A stretch of DNA of 64,000 nucleotides, taken from assembly GCA_022821495.1 (NCBI GenBank), contig JAJEDN010000026.1:129561-193560 (forward strand), in the 5' to 3' direction. Made by a program: the position numbers and the translations under genes. Under the pieces are notes generated by a model. The model searched no databases and was not told where the DNA came from. It saw only the letters and a list, made by a program, of their open reading frames with translations. Positions 1 through 9,407 of this stretch are shown piece by piece. Numbering within the stretch: position 1 is the first letter of the stretch; every line of letters begins with the position of its first letter. The DNA comes from Candidatus Poribacteria bacterium. Its GTDB lineage: Bacteria; Poribacteria; WGA-4E; WGA-3G.

Positions 1-399
1 CTGTTTCTAATCTTCAACGAGAATGACCGAAAAATCGTTGAAAGCGGACAACGTGAGGCTTATGAATCGCCTGAGGAAGCAGAAGAGGGAAATCTCAAGC
101 ATGCCATCAACGGATTTATCTTTGGCAATTTACAAGGGCTGGAAGTTCAACAGCACGACCGCGTACGCTGGTACCTTATCGGGTTAGGGACTGAAGTCGA
201 TATGCATACCGCACACTGGCACGGTCAGACGGTGCTAAATGCTGGGAAACGTACCGATGTTGTAGAGCTACTTCCGGGCAGTATGGTTACAGTTGATATG
301 ATAGCCAAAACACCCGGCAATTGGCTTTATCACTGCCATGTCGCAGACCATATCACGGCGGGTATGAATACACGCTGGCGAGTCGTCCCGAAGCAATAA
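1..399 (+). CDS. Multicopper oxidase, C-terminal part (5' end outside window)
   Basis: The reading frame is open from base 1 to a TAA at 397-399, giving about 132 residues of a protein that begins upstream. Two copper-ligand motifs of the last cupredoxin domain are visible: HTAHWHG, and YHCHVADHITAGM with the Cys-His pair of the type 1 and type 3 sites. In the family these residues carry electrons from substrate to the trinuclear copper centre that reduces oxygen. The HCHVxDHxxxGM form resembles ceruloplasmin/ferroxidase-like and nitrite-reductase-like oxidases. The next two genes are a ferric-iron ABC binding protein and permease, so a ferroxidase role feeding iron uptake is plausible but inferred. 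The substrate cannot be read from this fragment. Confidence 0.88.
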   Translation: MFLIFNENDRKIVESGQREAYESPEEAEEGNLKHAINGFIFGNLQGLEVQQHDRVRWYLIGLGTEVDMHTAHWHGQTVLNAGKRTDVVELLPGSMVTVDMIAKTPGNWLYHCHVADHITAGMNTRWRVVPKQ

Positions 400-489
400 C
401 TCCGAACTTTTTGCGGGTGTATCTGACAAATTTATATCGGCTTTGATCCAGAGGCACACATAATTTTTCACCAATTTAGCAAAGGAGCT

Positions 490-1503
490 ATGATGTTTCG
501 CAACCGATCCAACCTATTTAATTTCGTTTTGCCAATTCTGATTGTATTTACTTTCATTGGGACGATTCACGCTGAAACGCTGACTGTCTATTCGGGGCGC
601 AGTAAGAGCCTCGTCGAACCAATTATCAAGCAGTTTGAAAAAGAGAGCGGAATCCAAGTGAAAGTGAGCTACGCCAACACAACACAGTTAGCCGCTACGC
701 TCCTGACAGAGGGGGCTAAAAGTCCTGCCGCACTCTTTTGGGCACAAGATGCTGGCGCGCTCGGTGTTGTGAGTAAAAAGGGGATGTTTGACAAGTTACC
801 GGAATCGGTATTATCTAAAATCCCTTCAATTTTTCGTGATGCCGACGGTTTCTGGGTGGCGACAAGTGGTAGAGCACGGGTCCTCGCGTATTCTCCTGAA
901 CGCGTCGACCCCGAAGAACTCCCCGAAAGCATATTCGATTTAACACAACCGATGTGGAAAGGCAGAGTCGGTTGGGCACCAACGAACGCTTCCTTTCAAG
1001 CATTTGTCACTGCCTTACGTGTACAAGTCGGTGAAGAAAAAACGGAAGAATGGCTACGCGGCATGAAAGCAAACGATGTGAAAAAATATGCCAAAAATAC
1101 ACCTATCATAGAGGCACTCGCTGCGGGTGAAATCGATCTCGGTTTGCCGAACCACTATTATCTGCTCCGTTTCAAAAAAGGGAACGCCAATTTCCCTGCC
1201 GCACAAACCTTTTTTAAGCCGAGTGACCCGGGCAATCTCGTTAACGTTGCGGGTATCGGACTGTTGAAGAGTAGCGAGAACAAAGCGGCTGCCCTGAAGT
1301 TTATAGATTTTCTACTATCTGCCAAAGCACAGCAATACTTTACCAGTGACGTTTTTGAATATCCTGTCATTGAAGGGGTCATCCCAAATGCAAATCTGGT
1401 GCCATTGTCTGAGCTGCTCCAACTCGCACCAACGTTCAACCTCAATGATATGGACGATCTTGACGGCACAGTTAATTTGCTGCGGAACGTCGAAATCCTA
1501 TAG
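490..1503 (+). CDS. Ferric-iron ABC transporter substrate-binding protein (FbpA/FutA-like)
   Basis: A 337-residue secreted solute-binding protein. It has an N-terminal signal peptide (about residues 1-29, hydrophobic stretch then THAE) and starts its mature part with the family signature LTVYSGRSKSLVEPII. The NHYYLLR segment carries the adjacent tyrosines that bind Fe(III) in FbpA-type proteins. It captures ferric iron in the periplasm and delivers it to the permease encoded next, 43 bases downstream. GGAG at 484-487 lies only 2 bases before the ATG at 490 but 5 bases before the ATG at 493, so initiation at 493 is more likely. Thiamine- or phosphonate-binding relatives are possible but fit less well. 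Confidence 0.88.
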   Translation: MMFRNRSNLFNFVLPILIVFTFIGTIHAETLTVYSGRSKSLVEPIIKQFEKESGIQVKVSYANTTQLAATLLTEGAKSPAALFWAQDAGALGVVSKKGMFDKLPESVLSKIPSIFRDADGFWVATSGRARVLAYSPERVDPEELPESIFDLTQPMWKGRVGWAPTNASFQAFVTALRVQVGEEKTEEWLRGMKANDVKKYAKNTPIIEALAAGEIDLGLPNHYYLLRFKKGNANFPAAQTFFKPSDPGNLVNVAGIGLLKSSENKAAALKFIDFLLSAKAQQYFTSDVFEYPVIEGVIPNANLVPLSELLQLAPTFNLNDMDDLDGTVNLLRNVEIL

Positions 1504-1546
1504 AAACGGTAAACTTCAATTGGGAAATTGAGATTACCTGAACCGG

Positions 1547-3133
1547 ATGCTAAAGATAAATACAGCCAGCACACACCGTTATTTCTCTATCTCTGCTATT
1601 GTGGCAGTTATTCCGATTGTCATGGTCGGCATCGGCGGTCTCATCCCGTTGGTTTACCTACTTGCCAAAGCGTTTTCAGCGGAAGGGAGTGCCCTTGTGC
1701 AGATTGTCTTCCGCTGGCGAAACGCGAAGCTATTCTTGAATACGCTACTGTTGACGGCAGGGGTGCTGGCTCTTAATCTGCTGTTAGCAACGCCAGCAGC
1801 ATGGTTAACAACCCGCGTGCACCTAAAGGGCAGACGTCTCTTCACGGTGCTATGCGCGTTACCACTTGCCATCCCAGGCTATGTAATGGCGTATGCCCTG
1901 TTAGCACTCGGTGGAAACACCGGTATTGTCGCACAGTTACTTGGCACAAGCATCCCGCGCCTCAGCGGTTATCCGGGCGCACTTCTCGCACTCACTGCTT
2001 ATACCAGTCCTTATCTCTTTTTGAACCTGCGTATCGCTTTGTTAGGGCTTGATCCGAGCCTTGAAGAATCCGCCCGTAGTCTCGGCTACAAGCATTATGA
2101 GACCTTTTTTCATGTCGTCCTTCCGCAACTCCGTCCTGCCTTCTATGCCAGTGGACTCCTCATTAGTTTACACGTGCTTGGAGATTTTGGCGTCGTCTCA
2201 TTGATGCGTTATGAGACTTTTAGTTACGCACTTTATACAGAATATATGCTTTCCTTTGAACACGTTTACGCCGCATGGCTCGCGCTCATGCTTCTCGTGT
2301 TTACGGCGTGTTTGCTCTATCTTGAAGCGAAGCTCCTAAATAATGCGATGTTTCATCGTGCGGGTCGAGGTCCCTCACGCCAATTGCCAAAAACGCAACT
2401 TGGCGCGTCCCGGTTCTCAGCTTACGCCTATCTCAGCCTACTCGCACTAATAACTGTAATTGTACCTGCCAGTGCTGTCGTTCTCTGGATGTTCCGAGGG
2501 ATGGATATGTCCGCTTTGGAAGGACTTTTGGAAGCACTGATTGGTTCGTTATCGATTGCAGTTCCCGCAGGTGTTTTGTGCGCGTTGCTCGCTGTGCCAT
2601 TCGCTTACATCGGTGTTCGGTATCCCTCACGCACCTCAAACGCGTTGGCGCGTGTTGCCTATATCGTCTATGCGATACCACCGCTTGCCTTCGCACTATC
2701 ACTCATATTTTGCCTTCTAAACACTGCCGATTTCATCTATAAAACGTTACCTGTGCTAATTTACGCGTGTACGCTACATTTCCTCGCGGAAGCGATCGGA
2801 CCCGTACGCAGTTCGCTCTACCAAGCATCCCCGAATTTAGAAGAAGCCGCCCGCTCGCTTGGCTATTCACGAATACAAGCGTTTTTCAAAACGCTCTTTC
2901 CAATCCTCATGCGCGGTATGCTTACTGCCACCGCACTGGTTTTCCTCGCAACAATGAAGGAACTCCCCCTTACTTTTCTTTTATCTCCTGCTGGATACGA
3001 AACGCTTGCACTCAATGTTTGGAGCTACACGACAGAAGCGATGTTCGCTGAAGCAGCACCGTATGCCCTTGCGATTCTCGTCTTTTCTGGGATATTCGTT
3101 GGCATCCTTACGCGTCATGAAACGCAAACATGA
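1547..3133 (+). CDS. Ferric-iron ABC transporter permease, two fused halves (FbpB-like)
   Basis: A 528-residue integral membrane protein with about 12 hydrophobic segments. Two EAA loops, which dock the ATPase, are visible: EESARSLGYKHYETFF near residue 185 and EEAARSLGYSRIQAFF near residue 440. The duplicated loops show that both permease halves are fused in one chain, as in FbpB/ThiP. It follows the binding-protein gene closely and should move iron across the inner membrane. No clear Shine-Dalgarno precedes the ATG. No ATP-binding subunit (FbpC) follows, so the ATPase must be supplied from elsewhere. Confidence 0.9.
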   Translation: MLKINTASTHRYFSISAIVAVIPIVMVGIGGLIPLVYLLAKAFSAEGSALVQIVFRWRNAKLFLNTLLLTAGVLALNLLLATPAAWLTTRVHLKGRRLFTVLCALPLAIPGYVMAYALLALGGNTGIVAQLLGTSIPRLSGYPGALLALTAYTSPYLFLNLRIALLGLDPSLEESARSLGYKHYETFFHVVLPQLRPAFYASGLLISLHVLGDFGVVSLMRYETFSYALYTEYMLSFEHVYAAWLALMLLVFTACLLYLEAKLLNNAMFHRAGRGPSRQLPKTQLGASRFSAYAYLSLLALITVIVPASAVVLWMFRGMDMSALEGLLEALIGSLSIAVPAGVLCALLAVPFAYIGVRYPSRTSNALARVAYIVYAIPPLAFALSLIFCLLNTADFIYKTLPVLIYACTLHFLAEAIGPVRSSLYQASPNLEEAARSLGYSRIQAFFKTLFPILMRGMLTATALVFLATMKELPLTFLLSPAGYETLALNVWSYTTEAMFAEAAPYALAILVFSGIFVGILTRHETQT

Positions 3134-3246
3134 ACATCGGCACGAAACCGCCAAAGCCCATAATTTTTCAACAATTTATACACAAATCTGTCTAATTGTG
3201 GTAGACTATCATACAAATCTCTGATTGACGAACTGGAACGAATATA

Positions 3247-3897
3247 TTGTCCGATTTTTTGACCCTACCACCGCTTGTAGCACTCGGTACTGATGTGCTT
3301 CGGTTATTGCTTACATTCGCACTGAGTGTTTTTATCGTCAATATCTATCAGTGGACACATACCAAAGTCCCACAAAAGTCATTTACCGATACACTTATCA
3401 TCCTCTGTATGTTAATTTCAGTCGTGATGGTGATTATAGGTGATAGTATCGCGCGAGCGTTCAGTTTAGTCGGTGCGTTGTCTATTATCCGGTTTCGCAC
3501 GGCTATCCAAGACCCGCGCGACATTGGTTTCGTTTTCTATGCGTTGGCGGTCGGTATGGCAGTCGGGGCAGGTGATCCATCCGTTGCGATTTTGGCTACC
3601 TTTCTTATCGGTCTCATTATCCTGGGTATCTACCACTGGCATCAACGTTTCGGGAATAACAACGAATTTAGTTTAGAATTTTGCCTTCCACCTGATCCAA
3701 ACGCCGAAACTGTTTATCAATCTGTTTTTGACAAGCACTTGGTTTATGAACGCTTAATTGAAAAGCGGATTAAGAAATCCCAGTTGGTTGAACTAACATT
3801 TCGAGTGAGATTGTCAAATCCAGAGGAATGGCTCGCTTTTTTTAACGAACTCTCAAGAATCGAAAACGTTACTGAAGTCAAAATGGATAAAGAATAA
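3247..3897 (+). CDS. DUF4956 family membrane protein
   Basis: A 216-residue protein with about four membrane segments in the first 140 residues and a soluble C-terminal domain of about 75 residues. The central motif AFSLVGALSIIRFRTAIQDP is the hallmark of DUF4956. The proposed start is TTG at 3247 with a weak GGAA upstream, because no ATG gives a full N-terminus. DUF4956 genes commonly sit with CotH-kinase and VTC-type polyphosphate polymerase genes, and a CotH gene follows here, but no VTC gene is in the window. The molecular function is unknown. A link to polyphosphate or envelope phosphorylation is inferred from context only. Confidence 0.85.
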   Translation: MSDFLTLPPLVALGTDVLRLLLTFALSVFIVNIYQWTHTKVPQKSFTDTLIILCMLISVVMVIIGDSIARAFSLVGALSIIRFRTAIQDPRDIGFVFYALAVGMAVGAGDPSVAILATFLIGLIILGIYHWHQRFGNNNEFSLEFCLPPDPNAETVYQSVFDKHLVYERLIEKRIKKSQLVELTFRVRLSNPEEWLAFFNELSRIENVTEVKMDKE

Positions 3898-4093
3898 GAC
3901 CTACGCAGCTTCACTGCAGGTGGGGTTTGAAACTCTGAAGAAATCCGCAGAAACACCCCAGCAAAAACCCTGCAGTGCGGCGGATGTCCGTTATTATGGA
4001 AAAATGTGTAAACTCTGAAAAGTAAGACACAAAAAGCGGAGAAAACGCGAACTTATCCCGGTGAGACAGGTCTAAAACGAAAAGGAGGATATA

Positions 4094-6568
4094 ATGAAAC
4101 AACTTAAATCAATGACATTTGTTGCACTCATAATTATGGGGTGGACACTGTTAATGTCCCTAAACGCCGAAGAAAACAAGGAATCTCCGAAACTCTCAGA
4201 TGAACAAAAACGGTTTGACCTCAATGGCGACGGAAAACTTAGCGATGCAGAAGATGAACTCAGGCTTCGCGTTACAGGCTTAGAAGCATTCATTGGCGAC
4301 AAATTCAGTCGTGAAGACATTGAGAAGATACAACGCAACAACCCGCCTGACGGAGGTTTTGGCGGACCGCCCGGTGGGATGCCTCCCTTTGGTGGCGGAC
4401 GCGGCGGACGTGGCGGACCCCGACCGCCAGAAAAATTGGTACATCAGTTTGATCAGGATAAAGATGGAAAATTAACCGGTGCCGAACGAGACGCAGCCTT
4501 CCAGATGCGTGGGGGCAGCGGTAAATCTTCTCTAATATCAGAAGAAAACTTACGCGATGGTGTTCAGAGTGATGTGCAAGCGAGTCTCACTTCTATACCG
4601 GAAGGCTCACCTCCACTCTACGACGCGCATACCCTTCGGACAATACACCTCAGGTTCCATCACGACAACTGGTACGAACAGATGAATGCGTTTTATCGCA
4701 CGGATATTGAGGTGCCAGCGGAACTTATTGTTGATGGAAAGGTTTACGCCGATATCGGTGCCCACTTCCGAGGCACTTCTTCATTCTTTACTGTTAGGTC
4801 AGAGAAAAAGTCGTTCAATATTGCTGTGGACTATGGTAAAGATGGACAACGCCTCTACGGCTACAAAACACTCAATTTGCTCAATGGACACGTCGATGCT
4901 TCTTTCATGCGTGAAGTCCTTTACAACCAGATTTCACGAGACTTTATTCCGGCGATGAAAACAAATCTTGTCAAACTTGTTATCAACGGCGAAAACTGGG
5001 GCGTATACATTAACCTACAACAATATAACAAAGATTTTCTCGCTGAGTGGTTCGGCACAAGGGGCGGGGTGCGTTGGAAAGTAGGTCCCGGCAGAGGTGG
5101 CGCACTAAATTATACGGGAGACGATCCGACAACATACCAAGAAACCTACCAGCTCAAAACCAACAACGTTGAAGACCCTTGGACAGACCTCATCGCCCTC
5201 TGCAAAATGCTTGACGAAACAACTGCGGATGCGGAACTCGCTAAAAACTTGCCACCCGTTCTTAATATCGACCAAGTGCTGTGGCAGCTCGCTGTTTCAA
5301 ATGTCTTTATGGATGACGATGGCTACATCCACAAAGGCGGTGATTACGCCATTTATCAAGATGTCAAGGGTCGATTCCATCTCATACCCCATGATAACAA
5401 TGAAAGTTTAAGATTTGGGCGAGAAGGGCGAGGCGGTCCTGGCGGTGGTGGCCCTGGCGGCTGGTCGTGGGGTGATTTAGAAAACGGAATGGTGTCTCCT
5501 GTCGCACACGAAGACAATGCTGCGCGTCCGCTTATTAAACGATTGCTTTCAAATCCAGAGTGGCGAGCACGCTATCTTGCGCATGTCCGAACTGTTGTCG
5601 ATGAATGGCTCGATTGGGAAGTGTTGGAACCCATTATCAAAGAACACCAAGCACTCATTGATACAGAAGTCCAACAAGATGATAAAAAACTTTATGGATA
5701 TGAAGAATTCGCAACCGGTGTTCCCGCGGACCTTGAGCGTTTTGTCAACGAACGCCGTGAATACCTGCGCAATCATCCAGAGATTAACAAACCTGTCCCC
5801 AAAATTATCGCCGTCGAAATCGGAGATGGGGCACCCCGAATAGCCAATCAACCTGTCTCGATTAAAGCGACACTCGATAAATCAGTTGCTGTTGACTCGG
5901 TTTTCTTGTATTATAGTGATGATCGACATGCTGTTTTTAATCAAGTTATGATGACAAGCGAGATGGGCAGTTTTGTTGGACAGATTCCGGCTTTTCCAGC
6001 GAGTACAACCGTCTACTATTACGTTGAGGCTAACGCTGTGAAAACACACGGCACGACTGCTTTTTTACCAGCACGTACAGAGCAGGTGCCATTGCATTAC
6101 CGAGTCGGTGTCCCCGTTGCGAAAGAGAGTCCCGTCGTCATTAACGAACTAATGGCGTTCAATACCGAAAGCCTCACCGACCCACAAGGACAATACGAAG
6201 ACTGGCTTGAACTTCATAACCTTACCAACGACGTAGTGAATCTCTCTGGAATGTATCTCACAGATAAAATGGACAATTTAAAAAAATGGGAATTTCCAGA
6301 GGACGCCACCATTCCTGCACACGGGTACCTCCTTGTATGGTTGGATGAAGATGGCAAAGCCAAAGAGGGACTCCATGCCAACTTCAAATTGTCGCGGAAC
6401 GGTGAAACAGTCATGCTCGTTGATGCTGATAAACGTGGTAACCAAGTACTTGATACAGTGACATTTGAAAAACAGGAAAAGGACGTTGCTCTCGGCAGAT
6501 GGCCAAATGGCAGTGGCACACTCAAACAGATCCAAACAACACCGGGTGAAGAAAACGCAGTAAAATAA
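4094..6568 (+). CDS. Secreted CotH-kinase protein with EF-hand motifs and lamin-tail domain
   Basis: An 824-residue exported protein with a perfect AAAGGAGG site before the ATG and a signal peptide ending near residue 25. Two EF-hand-like calcium loops are visible (FDLNGDGKLSDAE at 41-53 and FDQDKDGKLTGAE at 119-131), separated by a Gly/Pro-rich linker. A CotH domain follows from about 185 to 540, with RGTSSF, KSFNI and a second Gly-rich insert near 440-455. A lamin-tail domain begins with VVINELMAFN near residue 690 and runs to about 800. CotH proteins are atypical extracellular kinases in spore coats and in many environmental bacteria, where their targets are mostly unknown. Calcium dependence and pairing with the upstream DUF4956 protein are inferred. 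Confidence 0.88.
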   Translation: MKQLKSMTFVALIIMGWTLLMSLNAEENKESPKLSDEQKRFDLNGDGKLSDAEDELRLRVTGLEAFIGDKFSREDIEKIQRNNPPDGGFGGPPGGMPPFGGGRGGRGGPRPPEKLVHQFDQDKDGKLTGAERDAAFQMRGGSGKSSLISEENLRDGVQSDVQASLTSIPEGSPPLYDAHTLRTIHLRFHHDNWYEQMNAFYRTDIEVPAELIVDGKVYADIGAHFRGTSSFFTVRSEKKSFNIAVDYGKDGQRLYGYKTLNLLNGHVDASFMREVLYNQISRDFIPAMKTNLVKLVINGENWGVYINLQQYNKDFLAEWFGTRGGVRWKVGPGRGGALNYTGDDPTTYQETYQLKTNNVEDPWTDLIALCKMLDETTADAELAKNLPPVLNIDQVLWQLAVSNVFMDDDGYIHKGGDYAIYQDVKGRFHLIPHDNNESLRFGREGRGGPGGGGPGGWSWGDLENGMVSPVAHEDNAARPLIKRLLSNPEWRARYLAHVRTVVDEWLDWEVLEPIIKEHQALIDTEVQQDDKKLYGYEEFATGVPADLERFVNERREYLRNHPEINKPVPKIIAVEIGDGAPRIANQPVSIKATLDKSVAVDSVFLYYSDDRHAVFNQVMMTSEMGSFVGQIPAFPASTTVYYYVEANAVKTHGTTAFLPARTEQVPLHYRVGVPVAKESPVVINELMAFNTESLTDPQGQYEDWLELHNLTNDVVNLSGMYLTDKMDNLKKWEFPEDATIPAHGYLLVWLDEDGKAKEGLHANFKLSRNGETVMLVDADKRGNQVLDTVTFEKQEKDVALGRWPNGSGTLKQIQTTPGEENAVK

Positions 6569-6645
6569 ACGAAACGAACCTTTTGTTTTACTGTATGTCT
6601 AATTGAACAATAGCACTTTCTTTAACCCTTGAGTTTGGAGAAAAT

Positions 6646-7266
6646 ATGTCCGTAGCAATCCTTGCAGCTACCATGGAAACCTATTCAGAGATGGGCAAAA
6701 CAGAAGATTTGGATGTCGCCCAAGAGCGAGAGATCGTTTTGCGTTGCCAAAATGGTGATGCCGATGCGATGGGAACCCTCATAATTCAATACCAACATTG
6801 GGTCTACAATATTGCTTACGGTATACTCGGTCATCACCAAGACGCGCAAGATGTCGCGCAAGATGCTTTCCTCTCTGCATGGGAAAACATCGGCAAATTC
6901 CAATTCCGCTCCCGATTCTCTACATGGCTCTATCGCATCGTGAAAAATAAATGTCTGAACCACATCGATCAGTACCAACGTCGAAAGACTGATCCGACAG
7001 AGATCGATGATTCACAGCCGTGGGTGCCTTTGGATACAGAAACTCCTGAACAGGAAGCATTGCGTACAGAAGAAAAAGAAATCGTTCACGCCGCCCTCGC
7101 GAAACTTAAGCCCAGCCATAGAGAGATTCTGGTGTTGAGGGAATTACGGGATATGGCTTATGAAGAAATAGCAGAAATCCTCGGATGCACGCTCGGACGC
7201 GTCAAGTCCCGGTTACACGAAGCCCGAAAAGCGTTAAAAAAAGAACTGGAGCGAGTTGAGTGGTAA
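6646..7266 (+). CDS. ECF RNA polymerase sigma factor (RpoE-like)
   Basis: A 206-residue sigma-70-family protein. Region 2 spans about residues 35-105 (DAQDVAQDAFLSAW core-binding helix, then FRSRFSTWLYRIVKN). Region 4 lies at about 145-200, with a helix-turn-helix YEEIAEILGCTLGRVKSRL that reads the -35 element. GGAG precedes the ATG at good spacing. The next gene encodes a zinc-finger anti-sigma factor overlapping or touching its end, and an RseB-like protein follows. The three therefore form an envelope-signalling sigma module. The roughly 25-residue N-terminal extension before region 2 is slightly longer than usual. Confidence 0.95.
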   Translation: MSVAILAATMETYSEMGKTEDLDVAQEREIVLRCQNGDADAMGTLIIQYQHWVYNIAYGILGHHQDAQDVAQDAFLSAWENIGKFQFRSRFSTWLYRIVKNKCLNHIDQYQRRKTDPTEIDDSQPWVPLDTETPEQEALRTEEKEIVHAALAKLKPSHREILVLRELRDMAYEEIAEILGCTLGRVKSRLHEARKALKKELERVEW

Positions 7267-7297
7267 ATATCTATTACCGCTCGCCTCGATTGAAAAT

Positions 7298-8266
7298 ATG
7301 AACCATCGACAAATCCAAGACGAATTATCTGCCTATTTAGATAACGAATTAACGCCGGCTGTGCGCAATCAGGTTGAAGCACATCTTCGTTCTTGCAATG
7401 AGTGTTCCGAAATGCTGTTGGCGTTCCAAGAGAACCGTCAAAGGGTCGTAAACATTGCACAGCCCGTGCCGACAACGTTTAAAGAGACAGTGATGGCAAA
7501 AATACACGCCCAATTTCAGGATGAATTGTCTGCCTACTTAGACAACGAATTAGCGCCGGCTGAGCACCTGCGGATTGAAGCACACCTCCACGTCTGCAAT
7601 GAGTGTTCCGAAATGCTATCGGCATTCCAGAAGAACCGTCAAATAGTGGCTGACCTTGCACATCCGGTCCCATCAACACTCAAAGAGACAGTGATGGCAG
7701 AAATACACACGCAGTTTCAGAATGACTTGTCAGCCTATTTAGATGACGAATTAGTGCCGGCTATGCGCGAGCGAATTGATACGCACCTTCACGCTTGTAA
7801 CGAATGTGCCGATGCGCTGTCTGCATTCCGAGAAAATCGTGAGCGGATCAAAATGCTCGAACATCCCGCCCCAGCGTCTATTCATGATGCAGTGATGACA
7901 AAAATACACCAACAGACAACGGATGCAGATGTAGCGGAATCCACACCTTTCAAATGGATACCGGATATTGGGCGCTGGTTACCCGATCTTGGACGCTGGT
8001 TTTTCCGCCCCGTTACGGCAGGCGCTACAGGGGTCTTGACACTCGCACTGATTTTAGGGGCACTCTACTTTTATCCCAATAGTGCCCAATATGAAGAGCC
8101 AATTGATTTCTACTTTGAACTGCATGCTGAACAGGTAGATAATCCATTAAAGTCAAACGTCGGTAGACCGATCCGTACAACATCAGCAGTGGAACTCTCA
8201 TCTACAGAAACCCCTGACGATGCTGAAACGGTTCTCGACCTCTATTTTGAAGATATAGGGAATTGA
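7298..8266 (+). CDS. Membrane anti-sigma factor with three tandem zinc-finger (zf-HC2) domains
   Basis: The protein holds three near-identical copies of a DELSAYLDNEL...HxxxCxxC unit with a period of 67 residues (zinc ligands at H29/C33/C36, H96/C100/C103 and H163/C167/C170). These precede one membrane segment near 225-247 and a short periplasmic tail. One such domain normally binds the cognate sigma factor and holds it at the membrane, so three in a row is unusual. ATG 7298 puts the first finger at the N-terminus. A TTG at 7256 with GGAG four bases upstream is an alternative that would overlap the sigma gene by 11 bases and give translational coupling. It is probably co-transcribed with the sigma gene. 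Confidence 0.88.
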   Translation: MNHRQIQDELSAYLDNELTPAVRNQVEAHLRSCNECSEMLLAFQENRQRVVNIAQPVPTTFKETVMAKIHAQFQDELSAYLDNELAPAEHLRIEAHLHVCNECSEMLSAFQKNRQIVADLAHPVPSTLKETVMAEIHTQFQNDLSAYLDDELVPAMRERIDTHLHACNECADALSAFRENRERIKMLEHPAPASIHDAVMTKIHQQTTDADVAESTPFKWIPDIGRWLPDLGRWFFRPVTAGATGVLTLALILGALYFYPNSAQYEEPIDFYFELHAEQVDNPLKSNVGRPIRTTSAVELSSTETPDDAETVLDLYFEDIGN

Positions 8267-8297
8267 ACCTTCCAGCAGTAAACTGACAGGTGAATCC

Positions 8298-9398
8298 ATG
8301 CGACTACACACCTATCTTATGCTTCATAAACACGGACGGCCCAAATATAATCTCATCAAGGTTACAGTTTTAGCACTTTTGCTGTGCGGACCCTTCACAC
8401 TTTTTGCCGACATCGGTACGCTTAAACGCATTATAGAAGCCGAACGTAAAGTCGGTTACGTCGGAATTCGTCTAAGAACATTCAGTACGTCAAGAGGCGT
8501 GCGAACGTTTGAAGAGTACGTTATCCACAAACCCGAAGATGCCGCCTATCGGAAAGTCGTTTCTGTCATCGGTGAACGTAAAGCACTCGGTGGGCAACAA
8601 ACCCTGGACGAAAATCAGAGAGATGACAGGCGGAGAAATCGAGACGAGAATAACAGGGACAATCGCAGGCGGGATCGTGAACGCGAGAATTGGCGACAGA
8701 TTCGCAGCCTATTTTCCGAAAAAGAGATTAAACTGATCGCACAAAACTATAACCTTGAACGATGTCCTTCGGAGGAAAAAATTGCGGATCACGAAACCGA
8801 TATTTTAATCATTAGCCCTAAATTCGACGGTAGACCCACAAAACATATATTCTTTGCTCGCGAAAACGGAGTGATTTTGCGAGTGGAAGACCTCGACGCT
8901 GAAGGCGTTCTACGAGAGATGTTTGTCTATACCCAAATTAGTTTTAATCCGCAGACCGTCAACAATAAATGGAGCACCTTTAAAAAAGAGATCAAACCCC
9001 AACCGCGGCGCAGTCGTTCAGTTCCAATTGCCGAAGCCGAAAAAATCCTTAAGACAAAACTCATTCAACCAGATCACTTGCCGCCTGGGTTCCAGTTGAA
9101 GGATATTCGTAGCGTAAAAAACAGGGGGCGCGACTTAATTTTTCTTGAATATACAGATGGATTGGTCAATTTCACACTGTTTGAAGAAGAAGCCAGACCC
9201 CGCCGCCAGGACGACAGAGAACGCGAAGGAACTCAAATCGAAATTGGTGGCACAACTGTGTCTCAACATAAATTCGGATCAACAGATGCCTTCAGATGGT
9301 CGGGTGCGAAAATCCGATTCTCGCTGGTTGGGGCAGTACCTACCACCGAAATGCAGAAGGTCGTGGCATCCATTATACAAAAAACAAAAAAGAAGTAA
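8298..9398 (+). CDS. RseB/MucB-like periplasmic regulator of the sigma module
   Basis: A 366-residue exported protein with an N-terminal hydrophobic segment (about 20-40, ending LFAD). The N-terminal part resembles the MucB/RseB lipid-sensing domain (YVGIRLRTFS, then DLDAEGVLREMFVYTQISF). The C-terminal part keeps the family's LPPGFQL and YTDGLVNFTLFEE strands. RseB-type proteins bind the periplasmic tail of the anti-sigma factor and delay its proteolysis until misfolded lipoproteins or LPS intermediates are sensed. Its place directly after the sigma and anti-sigma genes supports that role here. An odd Arg/Asp/Asn-rich low-complexity insert lies at about residues 105-130, with a second short one near 300. 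The assignment is by pattern and remote. Confidence 0.72.
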   Translation: MRLHTYLMLHKHGRPKYNLIKVTVLALLLCGPFTLFADIGTLKRIIEAERKVGYVGIRLRTFSTSRGVRTFEEYVIHKPEDAAYRKVVSVIGERKALGGQQTLDENQRDDRRRNRDENNRDNRRRDRERENWRQIRSLFSEKEIKLIAQNYNLERCPSEEKIADHETDILIISPKFDGRPTKHIFFARENGVILRVEDLDAEGVLREMFVYTQISFNPQTVNNKWSTFKKEIKPQPRRSRSVPIAEAEKILKTKLIQPDHLPPGFQLKDIRSVKNRGRDLIFLEYTDGLVNFTLFEEEARPRRQDDREREGTQIEIGGTTVSQHKFGSTDAFRWSGAKIRFSLVGAVPTTEMQKVVASIIQKTKKK

Positions 9399-9407
9399 GG
9401 AGAAGAT

